A DNA stretch of 64,000 bases, taken from Cannabis sativa. Taxonomy: Eukaryota > Streptophyta > Magnoliopsida > Rosales > Cannabaceae. The position numbers were made by a program, and so were the translations under genes. This document shows positions 1-12,547 of this stretch, piece after piece. The stretch is taken from NCBI RefSeq assembly GCF_029168945.1, contig NC_083608.1, positions 17,812,136 through 17,876,135 on the forward strand, given 5' to 3'. Every line of letters starts with the position of its first letter. The first letter of the stretch is position 1. The notes beneath the pieces are model-generated. The model saw only the letters and a program-made list of their open reading frames with translations, had not been told where the DNA came from and did no database searches.

Positions 1-1924
1 AACACAACCTTTTCTACACCATTACTCTTCCTTAATCACAAAATCATTGATAATGTGAAATTCCTCTCTATATGTCTACTCTTTTGGGATACTGAATTCT
101 ATACCTTTGGCAACTACTTTTGGTTAATCAGAAAATAACACTAGTAGTTAAGGCAATTTGGAATGGTGCCAAAAATGTATAGAACTTTCCTTAGACTGAA
201 TAAGTACCTTTCCTGCAACTTTAACATTCAGTCCCTTTCTGGTAGACCTAGAGACTTCAGATAGGTTTTTATACTTCTCCAAAATTACTATTCCACCCCC
301 AGAGTAATCACCATCTTATCAGAAAGATTTTCTAGCACAAAGGCAAATCTCGAAATCTGATGTGGTGTAGTCTAAGAGTTTTAAACACACTCTTATTGAC
401 TAACATATAGTTCATCTTCTTAATCTTAAGATTTATTTGATTGTCTTCCAATGTTCCTCTCCTGGATTAATCTGATACTTACTCATTACTCCCACTCAAC
501 AGCAGGTGTCTGGTCTAAGGTATACTAAAGCATATCTGAGACCTCTCACTGTTGATTTAAGAAATTCTTTCATGACTTTATCTTTTCTGGAATAGTTGAG
601 ACTTTTCCTTAGATAAATAAAATCTATGCCTAGAAGTCGAGAAGCTTCTATAGATTGCCATTAGAAAGAAAATGCTTCAGCATCTTACTAAAGTAAGTTG
701 CTTGCATTAGAGTAAGTAATTACCAGGTATACCACAAGCCATAGGTTTAGATAAACTCAAACCTATAATACTAGGAACAGGAAATTTTGTTAAGTCCATT
801 GAATAGATTTATACACGAAACTTCCTTTTATGTCCTTGTAATAGAAAACTTTAGGTTATTCCATGTGAATGGATTAAACCATAGTTCTATTGGCTTTTCT
901 TCTTAGTTTCTTATCTTGACAATCCATTACTTGTTTAAACTCACAATGGATTTTCATCACTAGTGTCTTCCAAGTCATAAGAAGTGAAGTTCCTAGAAAC
1001 TCTCCCACTACAACAAGGTACCGTGAATTATGTCTAAGAAAACTAAATGGTATTAACCTCTTTGGTTGTGACAAGACAACAGAGGCAGTGGGATCATCAT
1101 ATGTCAAATAAGATGATAGAACACTTTTGGAATCAAGAAATAAATATCTCCTTTATTTGCTACTTTATTTTCAGACTTAGTCATTTTCTTAGAAAAGTAA
1201 TATTTGTTTAAACAAACACTTTCTTATCTATTGACTATGGGATGGTCCACCCCTAATCACTTAGAATAGCTAACAAACATGCAAACCAGGGTTAGCAGTT
1301 CTAGCTTTTCTAAAGATTTCAATTAGGTCATCCATGAATCTAGTAATGATTTACATTAAGTATACAACCATTGCATCATTCTGAAATTTTATTACCATAT
1401 AAGGATTTAGGCAACAACTAGTAACTAATCATCAAAGTGGTTGTGTCGTTTTGATGACTTAGGTTTAGTTACTTCAGTGAGTTCATAGAATACTGCAACT
1501 GGATCCTGGTCACAGAATATTAAACCCATATTCCATACAGTTTGAAACCAATGATAGAAAATGGTTATTAAACACTTGTGAAAGTGTAACTGTATTGTAT
1601 TCTGGAATTAGAAATATAAGAAAATTTCTATTTGGAATCTAAAATTAAAGTCAAAGACTTAAATTTATACCAAATATAATGAGTAATTCTTTCTTGGACC
1701 ACCACTACTAATTTAAACTCTAAGTCAAATTTGCCCATACAAGTAGGAGATTTCTAAGATTGAGGACTTATATCATTGTGGAATAATATTTCGGGTTAAT
1801 CATATGTCATTTAATTTCTTAAGAGAAAATAGAATGACATGAAATGATTTATAGACCATTCATCCAATGATATGTTATTGAGCTAATTCGAAATGAATAT
1901 GCTAAGAGGAATTAGGATAATTTC

Positions 1925-2710
1925 GTTGTTTAAATAAGAATCCAACGATGCTTCGATTAGCGAAAGTCAAAGTAATCTTATTTATACAATCTTCTTATTT
2001 CATATTGTAAAAATACTAGTCTAAGGTGTCATCAATTGATGAACAGCTAGATGTTGCATATACAATATTTATCTTTCGAGATCTAACACTATTATGTATG
2101 TCTAATGGTGAAAATCCATTAGGGATTTATCTCATTAGATAAACAAACCAAGTTAGACCAACAATGAAGATTCGAAATTAAACTACAATTTAATAACAGA
2201 AAATAACATGGTTCAATATAAATTCAAACACAATTCAGAAATTATTAAACATATAGCAAGTAGGAATGACAAGTGAAAATACTAAAACATACAATCCTAA
2301 ATAATTTCCAAGGTTTTCAACAAACTGATATCAGTGTCCCGTTTAGGCGAGAGTCAAAGCTACCATCCATTGAATAGAGTTGTCAGCTCATCTAAAATGT
2401 TAAACATTCTAGCAACCTTTTATTCGATCAAGATTGGAATCCAGCGTTGTCTCGTTTAGGCAAGAGTCAAGGTAATTATATCTTATGAGCTTCTACCATT
2501 GTTTCATATTTTGCAAGTCAAATATGGTCGCCACCATTAGGGTGATCCATACCATATAAAACACTTACAAAGCTACTTATCTTTCGAGATTAAACGGTGC
2601 GAACTTGCTAATGAACGTTCGTCCATTAGGGAGGATTACTCACTAAAACAAACACTATGTAAAACCAACAATGGTGATCGAATATCTTAATAATAAAGCT
2701 CATTCTTTAA
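1925..2710. repeat. Degenerate direct repeats inside the LTR element
   Basis: Two or three diverged copies of a several-hundred-base unit can be seen. Shared pieces include TTATCTTTCGAGAT at about 2070 and 2578, CCATTAGGG at about 2129 and 2626, AACCAACAATG or ACCAACAATG before a GATCGAA/GATTCGAA stretch at about 2160 and 2665, and a GTTTAGGC(G/A)AGAGTCAA motif at about 2342 and 2455 with a weaker form near 1960. Copies are too diverged to set exact unit ends by eye. Confidence 0.5.
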
Positions 2711-5329
2711 AATGTATTTTCATTACTATTTTTTTTTATAAAATATATTCATTAAATATCGAATTTAGAATTAAAATTCTAATTTAAAATTTAATTTAAT
2801 ATTTACAAAATTATACTTAGATGGTGATTGAAATAAATTGAATTATTTCCATCTCAGAAGTAATTTTAATATATAAATATTAAGAAAATTATTTAAGTTG
2901 TATTAATTTAAATTAATTTGCAACTCAAAATAAATTTTTATGAGAATATATTTATTGTATTTTGAAAAAGAAAGTAGAAAAACTTTATATTTTCGAAATA
3001 CTTAAATAATAATTACTTAGAAAAATACTTCAAGCAAAAATATCACCTATATAGATTTTTCTTTGACTAATTAATTCAATTTCTAATAATATACTTTAAT
3101 TCATTTATTTTAAATTAATCAATAAATGAAAAAATCATTGATTTAAGTTGGTCCAAGAATTAAATAAAATAAATAATTAATTTACAACTTAATCTATTTT
3201 TCAAGATAAATTCAAAATCATCTTGCATTATGAAATGCAATTTCGAAAATTGATTAATAAAATAAAGAAAAAAATATGTTTTGAAAATTATTTAAATTTA
3301 GTTGAAAAAATAAATTTCAACTAAAAATAATTTTCTATTTAATTAAGTGTCATGAAAAAGAAATATTTAAGTATCATGATGAAAATCAACTTAGATATTT
3401 AATTTTCAATTTAATTAAATGTATTAAATTCAAGAAATAAAATTAAGTGTAGAGAACGCTTAATTATTAATCTCTAGTTTAATACTAGGAAAAAATATAC
3501 TTAAAATAAATTGTACCAAAATTAATTATTTAAATAATTACTTTCACAATGTATAATATTTTTCTATTTTAATATTAGAAATAATAAATAGTCTAGAAAT
3601 AACTATCTAGAAAATATCTTATTTGACTAAGTATCTTTTTCACAAAATTTGCAAAAAATATCTAATTTAAGTTGTATTAGAAAAAATCTAGAACTTAAAT
3701 ATTTTCAAATTTAAATTTAACTAAATATCAAAAATTAAGTTGTAACCACTTAATTTGAAAATATTTTATTTTAAGTTAAAAAAAATATCAACTTAAAAAA
3801 AATATCTAAAGAATCTTAATAACCAATTCCTAAAATTCCTCAACTTAATTTTGAAATTTTAAATCAAAAGATATTCAGATTTAAGCTGATTAGTTATAGA
3901 TAACTAAATATCAACTTAAATAGGAATATTTAATGAAAAGTTTAATTAAGCTTGAGAAAGAATCTAGATAGTTATAATTCTATATTTAATTAAATACAAG
4001 AAAATACATATAGTTTAGCTTAGAATAAAATTCTTTAAACTATGGTTTTCTTAAATTAATTTCAAAATAAATGAAATTAATTATGTTGCTAATCAATTTT
4101 ATTAGGTTAAACTAATTTAATTAACCTAGTATAGTTATTCAAATCAGGCAAATGGGCCTTCACAATTTGGGTAGTTCATGTGAGGGGGTGCTGGGTTCAG
4201 TATGTCGTACCCACTACTATGGCTCCCAACTCTCACACAAGGCCCAAAAGAGAGGAATTTAACCTTAAAATGAACATCTGTTATTAATTGAATAGGCCCA
4301 AAAACTAAATGGGCCTAAATAAAATCTATCAAAAACTATGATATTTTATTTAGCAACAACAACCTATATGCATCTATAAGAAAATTAAACATATAGGCTC
4401 ACACAGGCACACATTTGGATGGATCCTATCATGTTGCTAGGTCATACACAGATGAAAGAAGATTGTAAAATTTACCTGTTACAAATTATTTACTTGACCA
4501 ATGGAACCATGAGTTAAAATCAGATCATTGGATCTCTCAACAAGTTAACCATGGCTATTTGCAATCAAGCAATAATAGGTTTTATAAAACTTACAAACAA
4601 GCTAAAACACATACTCCTGCAACAAGGTTAGCTGGATAGTTGGATGTATGATTTATTTAATTTTAAATAATTAAATTTTGAAAAAAATAATTAAATAAAA
4701 AAATTTATTTTCGAAAAAATAATAATAATATAATAAAATATATATTTTCAAAATTAATAAAATAATATTTAAAATTAAACCTGCAATTTTGAAACATTAG
4801 GTTTCAATAACCCAAATATCATTTCAAAATTTGCTAACTACTTTTAAAAATTAAATGTTATTTTATAAATTAAATATTCAATAAAAATAAAAAAGATAAA
4901 TAAATATCTTTTTCAGATTTCATGATTTAATTTAAATAAATAAAATAACAAAATTTAAAAATTAGCAAAATATGTTACTTCTATTTAAAATTACATGATT
5001 ATAATAATCTTATTTTAAATTTAAATAAGGTCAAATATTTTAAAAAAAAATTAATTTAAAAAATATTTAATATCTGACCTTTAAATTTAAAAGATAAGAT
5101 AAAATAATCAAATTTAAAAATAAGATATAAAATCAAGTAAAAAGATAGATATTTACTTGTTTTCAAATTCAAATTACACTAATATCTAAAATTAAATTTA
5201 AAAAAATTCAAATTAATTTATTTCTGATATTAGATTTGAAAGTTGAAAAGTAAAAATCAAAATACAAAACTACACAAAAAATCGGAAGTTAATTCTATGA
5301 AATAGCATGAAAAATCGAAGAAAAACGAA

Positions 5330-5530
5330 AAAATTGCGAGCTGTACGGACAGTATGCAATACTGTCCATGGGCGCGCAAGGGCTGGTCTGACCGTGAAAC
5401 CTCAGCGCCGGAGGCTGCTAGCAGCCTCTCCGCGCGCGCAGGGAGGTTTTTCAGACACAAAACGTGTCTGTGCGCGTGTTGTCCCAGGGAATCCCCTCTT
5501 CCGCGCGCGCGTGGTGCAGTGACACCATCC
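5330..5530. other. GC-rich island in AT-rich LTR element interior
   Basis: A run of about 200 bases is rich in G, C and CpG, with several GCGCGC tracts (near 5371, 5432 and 5503), while both flanks over several kilobases are dominated by A and T. It contains short inverted stretches (ACAGTATGCAATACTGT at about 5349; GGCTGCTAGCAGCC at about 5412). Short ORFs on both strands here have no recognisable product. It lies in what would be the 5' leader of the minus-strand element. Confidence 0.7.
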
Positions 5531-5800
5531 CGATATTTTCGAAACTTTAAAAAATCATAACTAATTCAAATTAAATTGAAATTGAGTTCTGTAAAAAAGT
5601 AAATTGCTTAATTTTTTCCATACTATCTAATAAAAATAATTCCAGAACAGATATTCAATTATTTTTCATGAAAATTCACAAACATCAATCAATCAACAAA
5701 CAGCACTCAAAACAACATGATACCATCCAAAACATCAAACAAATCGTTTTAAGTCCAAATTTCTTGCAAGAAAATCAATTACCATGGCTCTGAGGCCAGT

Positions 5801-7704
5801 TATTGGAAATTATTTTACCAGGATCTTAGATCTACTCACAAGTATGTTGATTAACACCCTAAATATGAACTTCTAAAACGATTATGAAATAAACACATAT
5901 AAAGTATTAGAAACCTTACATTGGGTGCAGCGCAATTAAATGTCTCCTTCCGTTCAGATCTCTAACCCTTGTATCCTTTCTGTCGCAGAGTATTATCAAG
6001 ATCTGAACCTGGATCTCTTTCTCTCCTTCTTTAGTGCTGAAACTCCTTCTTGTTGAATGTCTTTCTTCACGATCTTCCTCACTATGATTGAGGTATCACT
6101 TGCTGTGTGTGGGCACTACTCTAACACTAAGTGATTTCGAAATTTCAAGGAAGAAGAAGAGTATGAAGTGGCGGCTAGGGTTTAGAAAGTGAAGGCTCAG
6201 GTTTTTCTCTGAAGGAAAGTGTGAAAGTTAAGTGTAAATTTCCCGAAGCCTTCACTATCTATTTATAGCATTCCACTAGGGTTAAGTTTGAATTATTTGG
6301 CATTAAAATAATGAAAATATCAGATGATAAATCCTATAAAAGTGGCCGGCCTAGGCAATATGGATTTGGGCCTCACTTTTTGCAATTTTGTAATTTTATC
6401 ATTTCTGCATCTGTTTTTCTCAAAAACGCCAATTTTCAAATTCAACCATTTAAATGCCAATTCTAACTATTTAATAACTATAAATAATTATTAAATAATA
6501 TTATCATTTATCATATTTATTAATTGAACCATACAAAGTATCATAATTAACAAATATGCCCCTAAAACTCTTTCTTTACAATTTTGCCCTTACTTAGTGA
6601 AAAATTCACAAATAGACATAGTCTAAATTGAGAATTATAATTGATTAATCAAAGCCAATTATATGAGTCTTACAAGCAATATTATCTCAACTAGTGGGGG
6701 GACCATGGGTCTATATAACCGAGCTTCCAATAAGCAGATCAAGAATTTATAACCTAAATTCACTGACTTATTAATTCTTCGTTGAATCCACGCATAGAAC
6801 TTAGAATTGCACTCTCAGTATATAGAATGCTCTATATGTTCCACCATATAGACACATCATTAGTTATCCATTGTTATAATCCTAATTTGATCAATGATCC
6901 TCTATATGAATGATCTACACTGTAAAGGGATTAGATTACCGTTACACCCTACAATGTATTTTATCCTTAAAACACTTAACCTCGTATAAATGATATTTCA
7001 GCTTATGTGAAATGAGTACTCCACCATTTATTTTCGTTTGGTCAAGCTCGAAGGAGATCATCCTTTACTTATTATTCGCCAGATAGAAGCTATAGATTCC
7101 ATGTTTATGTTAGCGCTCCCGCTCAATTGCACTACCGTGTTCCCAAAATGTACGTATCACCCTGACCTAAAAGTAGGCTTAACTAACAAATCAAAGAACA
7201 CGAATAACACTCTTGAGATTGAACCTAATCATATAAGGATTAAGATCATTTGATCTAGGATCAACAGGTGATATTGAATTGAATAGATATTACGGTAAAT
7301 TCTAATATATCTAATCAAAGTTCAATATCGGTCCCTTCCGATGTATACTCCATGCACCCAACCTGAGCTTTACTTTAACCAATGCTCTAGAAAGAACATA
7401 GCATTTCTCCAAATGTAAGTAAACTCTGTTGTAGATTATCATATCAGTAAAATCCTGTGTCTGATAAATCTAGGAAACTTTATTCACATAGTCATGTTTA
7501 CTTTCCAAAGTGCTGACAACACAATAAACAGGATCAAGTATGTGAAAAGGGTTTCAGGTGAATTTATAAATCAAATAGACAAGCAATTGATAACATGAAC
7601 CAAAACATACACAAATGAATGAAAAATACTTCTGTTTCTTTATTGATGTTGAATAAAATGGATTACATTGAAATGGAGTTTTATTTAGGGCATAAAACCC
7701 AACA
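5801..7704 (-). repeat. 5' LTR of minus-strand LTR element
   Basis: On the minus strand this 1.9-kb block begins TGTTGGGTTTTATGCCC at 7704 and ends TTCCAATA at 5801, where a TG..CA-type end has one changed base. It is followed by a primer-binding-like site. Start and end resemble the plus-strand solo LTR at 8956-10880 (TGTTGGGTTTTGTGCCC... AATTCCAACA), so the two belong to one family or to close families. The base after 7704 resumes copia integrase-end coding sequence, which places the insertion point. The partner target duplication (TCATC at 7705-7709) should flank the missing 3' LTR. Confidence 0.75.
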
Positions 7705-8955
7705 TCATCTTCAATGAGGAAGAATTTCCATACGAACACTTATTTTGTGTTTCCTTTTCCAGTGTCACATCTCCTCCTCAAATAGTTGACTTGAATGCCT
7801 TCCAAGTTCTAACATCAAGACATGTTCAAGCACCACCACTTGATCCTCCAAACTCTCTCAGTCCATCCCCTCCCCCACCTCACTCCCCAAATGTGTCTAT
7901 CCCACACTCAGTCTCAACCAGTAGTACTTATTCCTCTTCGTTTGCACAAAATAACAATGTCTCTTCCAACACCAATTCCAGTACCATACCTGCTCAAAAT
8001 AACAATCAACATCCCATGGACCCAAACTTGGTATCTTCAAACCCAAAACCTTTACTGCTTATACTAATCAAGATCAAGAACCTACAACACTTAAGGATGC
8101 TCTTGCCAATCCTAAATGAAATGTTGTAATGGATCATGAAGTTCTTGCATTAAAGAAAAAGAAAACATGGACATTGGTTCCTAGAATAAGTGACATGGTT
8201 GTGGTACAGAACAAGTGGGTGTACAGAATAAAATAAATGTAGATGGCTATGTAGAGAGTTTTATGGAAAGGTTGGTTGCCAAAGGGTTTCAACATACACC
8301 AGGCATTGATTTCCTTGAAACTTGCAACCCTGTTGTCAAGGCTTGTACAATAAGAATCATGTTCGCTATGTTTGTCACCCATGGTTGAGGAATTCAACAA
8401 ATCCCACATCAATAACTTCAAGAGGATATTTGTGTACATGGCCCAACCACAAGGATTTGTTAACACTGAACATCGAAATCATGTTTGTAAATTGCACAAA
8501 CAAATCTATGATTTAAAACAAGCCCCAAGAGCTTGGTTTGACACTCTCAAAGGCACATTAGTTTAGTGGGATACAAAAATAGCAAAGCTGATACAAGCAT
8601 GTACTTTAATAACATCAATGTAAAGTTAACACTAATTCTAGTCTATGTTGATGATATGGTCATCACAGGAGCTGATTCATCTCACATTCAACATTTAATT
8701 ATTGATCTTCAAAAAGCCTTTGCTATTAAAGTTCTTGGACATGTTCAGTATTTCCTTGGCTTTCAGGTTAAAAGAATAGCTTCTGCTCTTCACTTAACGC
8801 AACAAAAATACATCAGAGATCTTTTATCCAGAACTCGGCTCCTTGATTCAAAACCACAATCAATCCCAATGTGCTCCACAACCAAACTCATTGCTAAATC
8901 AGGTGTTCCTATACAAAATCCAACCATGTACAGAAGTGTTATAGGGGCTCTGTAG
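7705..8955 (+). pseudogene. Copia pol relic: integrase end and reverse transcriptase
   Basis: Reading starts with an integrase C-terminal tail (IIFNEEEFPYEH), then a Ser/Pro-rich linker (about 7840-8000), then reverse transcriptase pieces. These include the N-terminal KKKKTWTLVPR segment (about 8152), LVAKGFQ (about 8272), KQAPRAWFDTL (about 8517) and the catalytic YVDDMVITG (about 8644-8670), followed by a 129-codon open stretch from 8566 to 8955. Stops and frame changes lie at about 8122, 8235, 8385 and 8565. Reverse transcriptase resumes beyond the solo LTR at 10881, where the expected Gln codon after GAL is a TAG stop. Confidence 0.85.
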
Positions 8956-10880
8956 TGTTGGGTTTTGTGCCCTAAATAAAATCCATTACAATCTGATAGT
9001 TATCAATTTAAGAGTTTTGAAGTGATTATGTTAACATGTATTTTACATGCTTATGGTTTAATATACATATTTAATATATGCACAAAATCAGTTAAGTCCA
9101 GAACATATATTTATTCACAATTACAGTATTGTCAACACAGTTGAATGTGATTGTGACTATATGATTCAAAAGACTAAGTCCATGTTTCATCAGTGTTTTG
9201 GATTTACACTGATGTGATAATTAGCGATGAAGTATACTTACACTTATAGTAAGTGTTATGTTCTTTCCAGGACATTAGTAAAGTATACTAGTTTCGAATG
9301 TATGGAGTATGCATTGGATGGGACCGATATTGAACTTGGTCAAGATATTATAAACTTACTGTTGTATCTTTCCAAGTCAATATCAGTAGTTGATCTTAGA
9401 TTAAAAGAATCTAAATCCTGATATGCTTAGGCTCAATCTCAGGAGTGTTATTCATGTTCTTTAATTTATTAGTTAAGCCTACTTTTGGGTCAGGGTGATA
9501 CGTATATTTTGGAAACATGATAGCATGACTGAGTGGGAGCGCTGAATATAAATATGGAATCTATAGCTTCTACTGGTATATAGAAGTCAAGTGATGATTC
9601 CCTTCGAGCTTAGTTAAATAGAAGTAAATGGATGAGCCCTTGTTTCAGTGACTATATATTAGATCACTAAAATATCATTTACAGGTAACTAAGTGTTTTA
9701 AGGGGCCAAATACATTGAGGGGTGGGAACGGTAAATTTATCCCATCTCGATGTAAATCATCTATATAGAGGATCTTTGATCACATTAAGATTATAACAAT
9801 GGTTAAATGAGATAGCATATCTATATCGTGGAACATATAGAATGCTCTATATAAGTCTGAGAGTGCAATTCCAAGTTCTAAGAGTGGATTCAACAAGGAA
9901 TTAATAAGTTAGGGATTTACTTGGTAAATTCGGTTCAACTTATTTGAAGCTCAGCAATATAGATCCATGGTCCCCATTCTAGTTGAGACCATACTGTTTG
10001 TAAGACTCAATAATTGATTTATGATTAATCAATTATAATTCTAAAAGTTAGACTATGTCTAATTTGTGAATTTTCACTAAGCAGGGATGAAATTGTAAAG
10101 AAAAGAGATTCTAGGTTTATTTTTTAATTAAGAGACTCTATATGTCCAAATTAATAATTATATTAAATGAAAATATTATTTAATAATCTATTTTAGTTAT
10201 TAAATAATTAGTTTTGGCATTTAAATGGTTAGAATTGGAAAATTGGCATTTTTGGGAAAATAGAAATAAAATTGTGGAAACTGCAAAATCCAAGTGAGGC
10301 CCATCACACCTTTGGCCGGCCACTTTCTTGTGTTTCCCAATTATTATTTTCAATTTTTTTAATTGCCAAACAATTACTAACCTAAACCTAGCAGCTATCT
10401 ATTAAAGGAAAGTGGTGGATCACACCAAATAAGGCAGTTAATCAATTACTCAGTAATTGAGGAAACTGTTTATTTTGGAAAGTTGAGCTTCCCTTTTCTC
10501 TATATATAGCTGCCCTTTTCTCTTCCTCTTGAACACACGATCAACACAATACACAAGAGAAAGAGAAAATTTCAAATTCTCTAGTGAGAGAGTAGTGCCC
10601 ACACACAGCAAACAGTACGTCAATCATAGATTGGAAGACTGTGAAGGATCACATCCAACTGAAGGACATTCGGGCTCAGATCTTGATTATACTCTGCAAC
10701 AGAAAGGAATCAAGGGTTAGAGATCTGAGTGGAAGGAGACATATTATTCCGCTGCCATCAATGTAAGGTTTTCTTAACTTTATATGTGTTTTCTTTTTAT
10801 CGTTTTAGAAGTTCATATTTAGGTTGTTAATCAACATACTTGTGAGTAGACCTAAGATCCTGGTAAAATAAATTCCAACA
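8956..10880 (+). repeat. Solo LTR, 1.9 kb, TSD TGTAG
   Basis: Starts TGTTGGGTTTTGTGCCC and ends AATTCCAACA, with the target duplication TGTAG on both sides (8951-8955 and 10881-10885). No internal retroelement sequence is attached, so this is a solo LTR, presumably left by recombination between two LTRs. A TATA-like CTATATATAG at about 10499-10508 followed by CT-rich sequence would fit the LTR promoter. A 63-codon ORF at 10529-10720 lies inside it and looks incidental. It interrupts copia reverse transcriptase. Confidence 0.9.
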
Positions 10881-11043
10881 TGTAGTACTTAACAATGACA
10901 AGGCCTGATATAGCCTTTGCTATAAATAGGCCGAGCAAAGGCTATATCAGGCCTTGTCATTGTTAAGTACTACAGAGCACCTATAACACTTATGTACATG
11001 GTTGGATTCTGTATAGGTGCTCTGTAGTACCTAACAATGACAT
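10881..11043. repeat. Fold-back rearrangement of copia reverse-transcriptase DNA
   Basis: Bases 10881-10920 (copia, plus sense) are repeated exactly in reverse complement at 10935-10974 with a 14-base spacer, giving 40-bp perfect arms. The inverted stretch continues through about 11015 as the complement of the copia segment at 8916-8955, so it matches the uninterrupted sequence without the solo LTR. It then switches back to plus sense (about 11019-11043). An inner inverted repeat GAGCACCTATA/TATAGGTGCTC is also present. The result is a forward-inverted-forward arrangement of the same copia sequence. Confidence 0.85.
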
Positions 11044-11977
11044 TGGTTCCAAGTTCTATCGTGGTTCAATGAGGAATTAATAAGTTGAGAATTTACTTGG
11101 TGAATTCTAGATCCACTTATTGAAAGCTCAGTTATATAAGCCCATGGGCCCCTCACTAGTTGAGATAATACTGCTTGCAGACTCAGTCAATTGATTTTAA
11201 TTAACCAATTATAATTCTAAAATTAGACTATGTCTTATTTATGAATTTTCACTAACAAGGGCTTAATTGTGAAGAAAAGAGGTTTTGGGGTCAATTTGTT
11301 AATTAAGAAGCTTTGTATGGTCTAATTAATAAATTACATAAATGGTAATTTTATTTAGTAATTAATTATAATTATTAAATAAATAGTTTTGGCATTTATA
11401 AGGTTGAATTAGAAAATATGGTATTATTGAAAAAAAGAATAAGTGGTTGAAATAAAGTGACAAAATTGTAACTAGAGATTGGCTCACTTATTGCGTACGA
11501 CCAAGTGTATTTTATTGCCTAATATTTTATTCTTTCTTAATCCATATAATTCAACCCTAAGCCCTAGTTGAAACACTATAAAAGGAACATGATACTCTCA
11601 CTCATCCAATAAATGTCAACTTGACTATTCAACCAAACCTAGATGAGATTGTTCTTCACCATATTCGAAAGCCTTAGTGATGAGTGACGTGCCCACACTT
11701 AGCAAGTCAAGTACTCAATCATAGTGAATAACACGGTGGTAACCAAACCCGAAGGAGAGAAAGAGATCCAAGTTTAGATCTTGATAATGCTCTGCTACAT
11801 AAAGGAATCAAGGGCTAGAGATCTTGAACGGAAGGAGTCATTATATTCTATTGCAATCAATATAAGGTTTTCTGAAACCCTTATGTGTTTATTTCATTAT
11901 TTTAGAGAATTCATATTTAGGATGTTAATGCAACATACTTGTTAGTAAATCTAGATCCTGGTAAAATATTCCCAACA
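11044..11977 (+). repeat. Partial LTR (3' half), same family as 8956-10880
   Basis: From about 11044 (TTCCAAGTTCTA) to 11977 (ATTCCCAACA) the sequence tracks the second half of the 8956-10880 LTR, from its position about 9870 on. Shared parts include the AGGAATTAATAAGTT stretch, the LTR end with GATCCTGGTAAAAT, and the TCTGC(A/T)ACA...AAGGAATCAAGGG segment. The 5' half is absent and replaced by the rearranged copia block. Copia RNase H resumes at 11978. Confidence 0.75.
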
Positions 11978-12533
11978 GGTCTGCCCACAAGATCGTGCTA
12001 AGGTATCTTGCTGTTACTTTGGATGCTAGTCTCCTCTTCAAACCAGCCAACTTATTTGATATCCAAGGTTTTACTGATGCAGACTGGGTTGGATGTCATG
12101 ATGACAAGAAATCAACTTCTGGATATTGCATCTTTCTGGGAGGAAATTTAATCAGTTGGTGCTCTAAAAAGTAAACTGTTGTTGCTCGATCCAGTATCGA
12201 ATTAGAATACCAAGCATTGGCTTTGGCCACCTGTGAACTCATTTGGATCCAGTCTATTCTCACTGAATTAGGCATAACACTCTCCCAGTGTCCAATCTTG
12301 TGGTGTGACAATCTACGGGCAGTGTCTTTAGCCTCCAATTAATCTAGTATTCCATGCTCGCACGAAGCACATAGAAGTTGACATTTTTGTTCGAGACAGA
12401 GTCATTGCTCAACAATTTGATGTTTGTTATGTTGCCTCAGAATATCAACTTGCAGACCTTTTCACAAAGCCACTCCCAACTACAACTTTCAGTTCCTTTA
12501 CGATAAGTTAACACTTGGTTTAGACCAATGTTA
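11978..12533 (+). pseudogene. Copia pol relic: RNase H domain
   Basis: Frame reading gives KIVLRYLAVTLDASL, GFTDADWVGCHDDKKSTSGY (RNase H with the first catalytic Asp), SSIELEYQAL (catalytic Glu) and LWCDN, then a tail corresponding to the usual ADLFTKPL ending near 12455-12478. In-frame stops at about 12172 and 12341 and a frame change near 12345 show decay. Confidence 0.85.
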
Positions 12534-12547
12534 CTTGAGGGGGGATA

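Larger units (their letters stand above)
1..5800 (-). mobile_element. Internal region of a minus-strand LTR element, largely non-coding (LARD-like), 3' end outside the window
   Basis: This lies directly downstream, on the minus strand, of the LTR at 5801-7704. The first minus-strand bases (about 5800 to 5783) read TGGCCTCAGAGCC, close to the initiator-tRNA-Met primer-binding consensus with two changes. The rest is strongly AT-rich and holds no long ORF. Minus-strand reading at 1-1110 gives only short broken frames, the longest 77 codons at 874-1107, without a domain I can name. Degenerate direct repeats occur at about 1925-2710 and a GC-rich island at 5330-5530. A long LTR with a non-coding interior resembles a large retrotransposon derivative, but an eroded copia element is possible. 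The 3' LTR would lie left of base 1. Confidence 0.6.

Noticed and set aside
5257..5560. Three overlapping short ORFs at the GC-rich island
   Set aside because: GC-rich DNA has few stops; no domain, start context or conservation evidence supports a gene.
7791..8129. 112-codon ORF rich in Ser and Pro
   Set aside because: It is the linker between integrase and reverse transcriptase of the copia relic, not a host gene.
10529..10720. 63-codon ORF as a host gene
   Set aside because: It lies wholly inside a solo LTR near the likely LTR transcription start.
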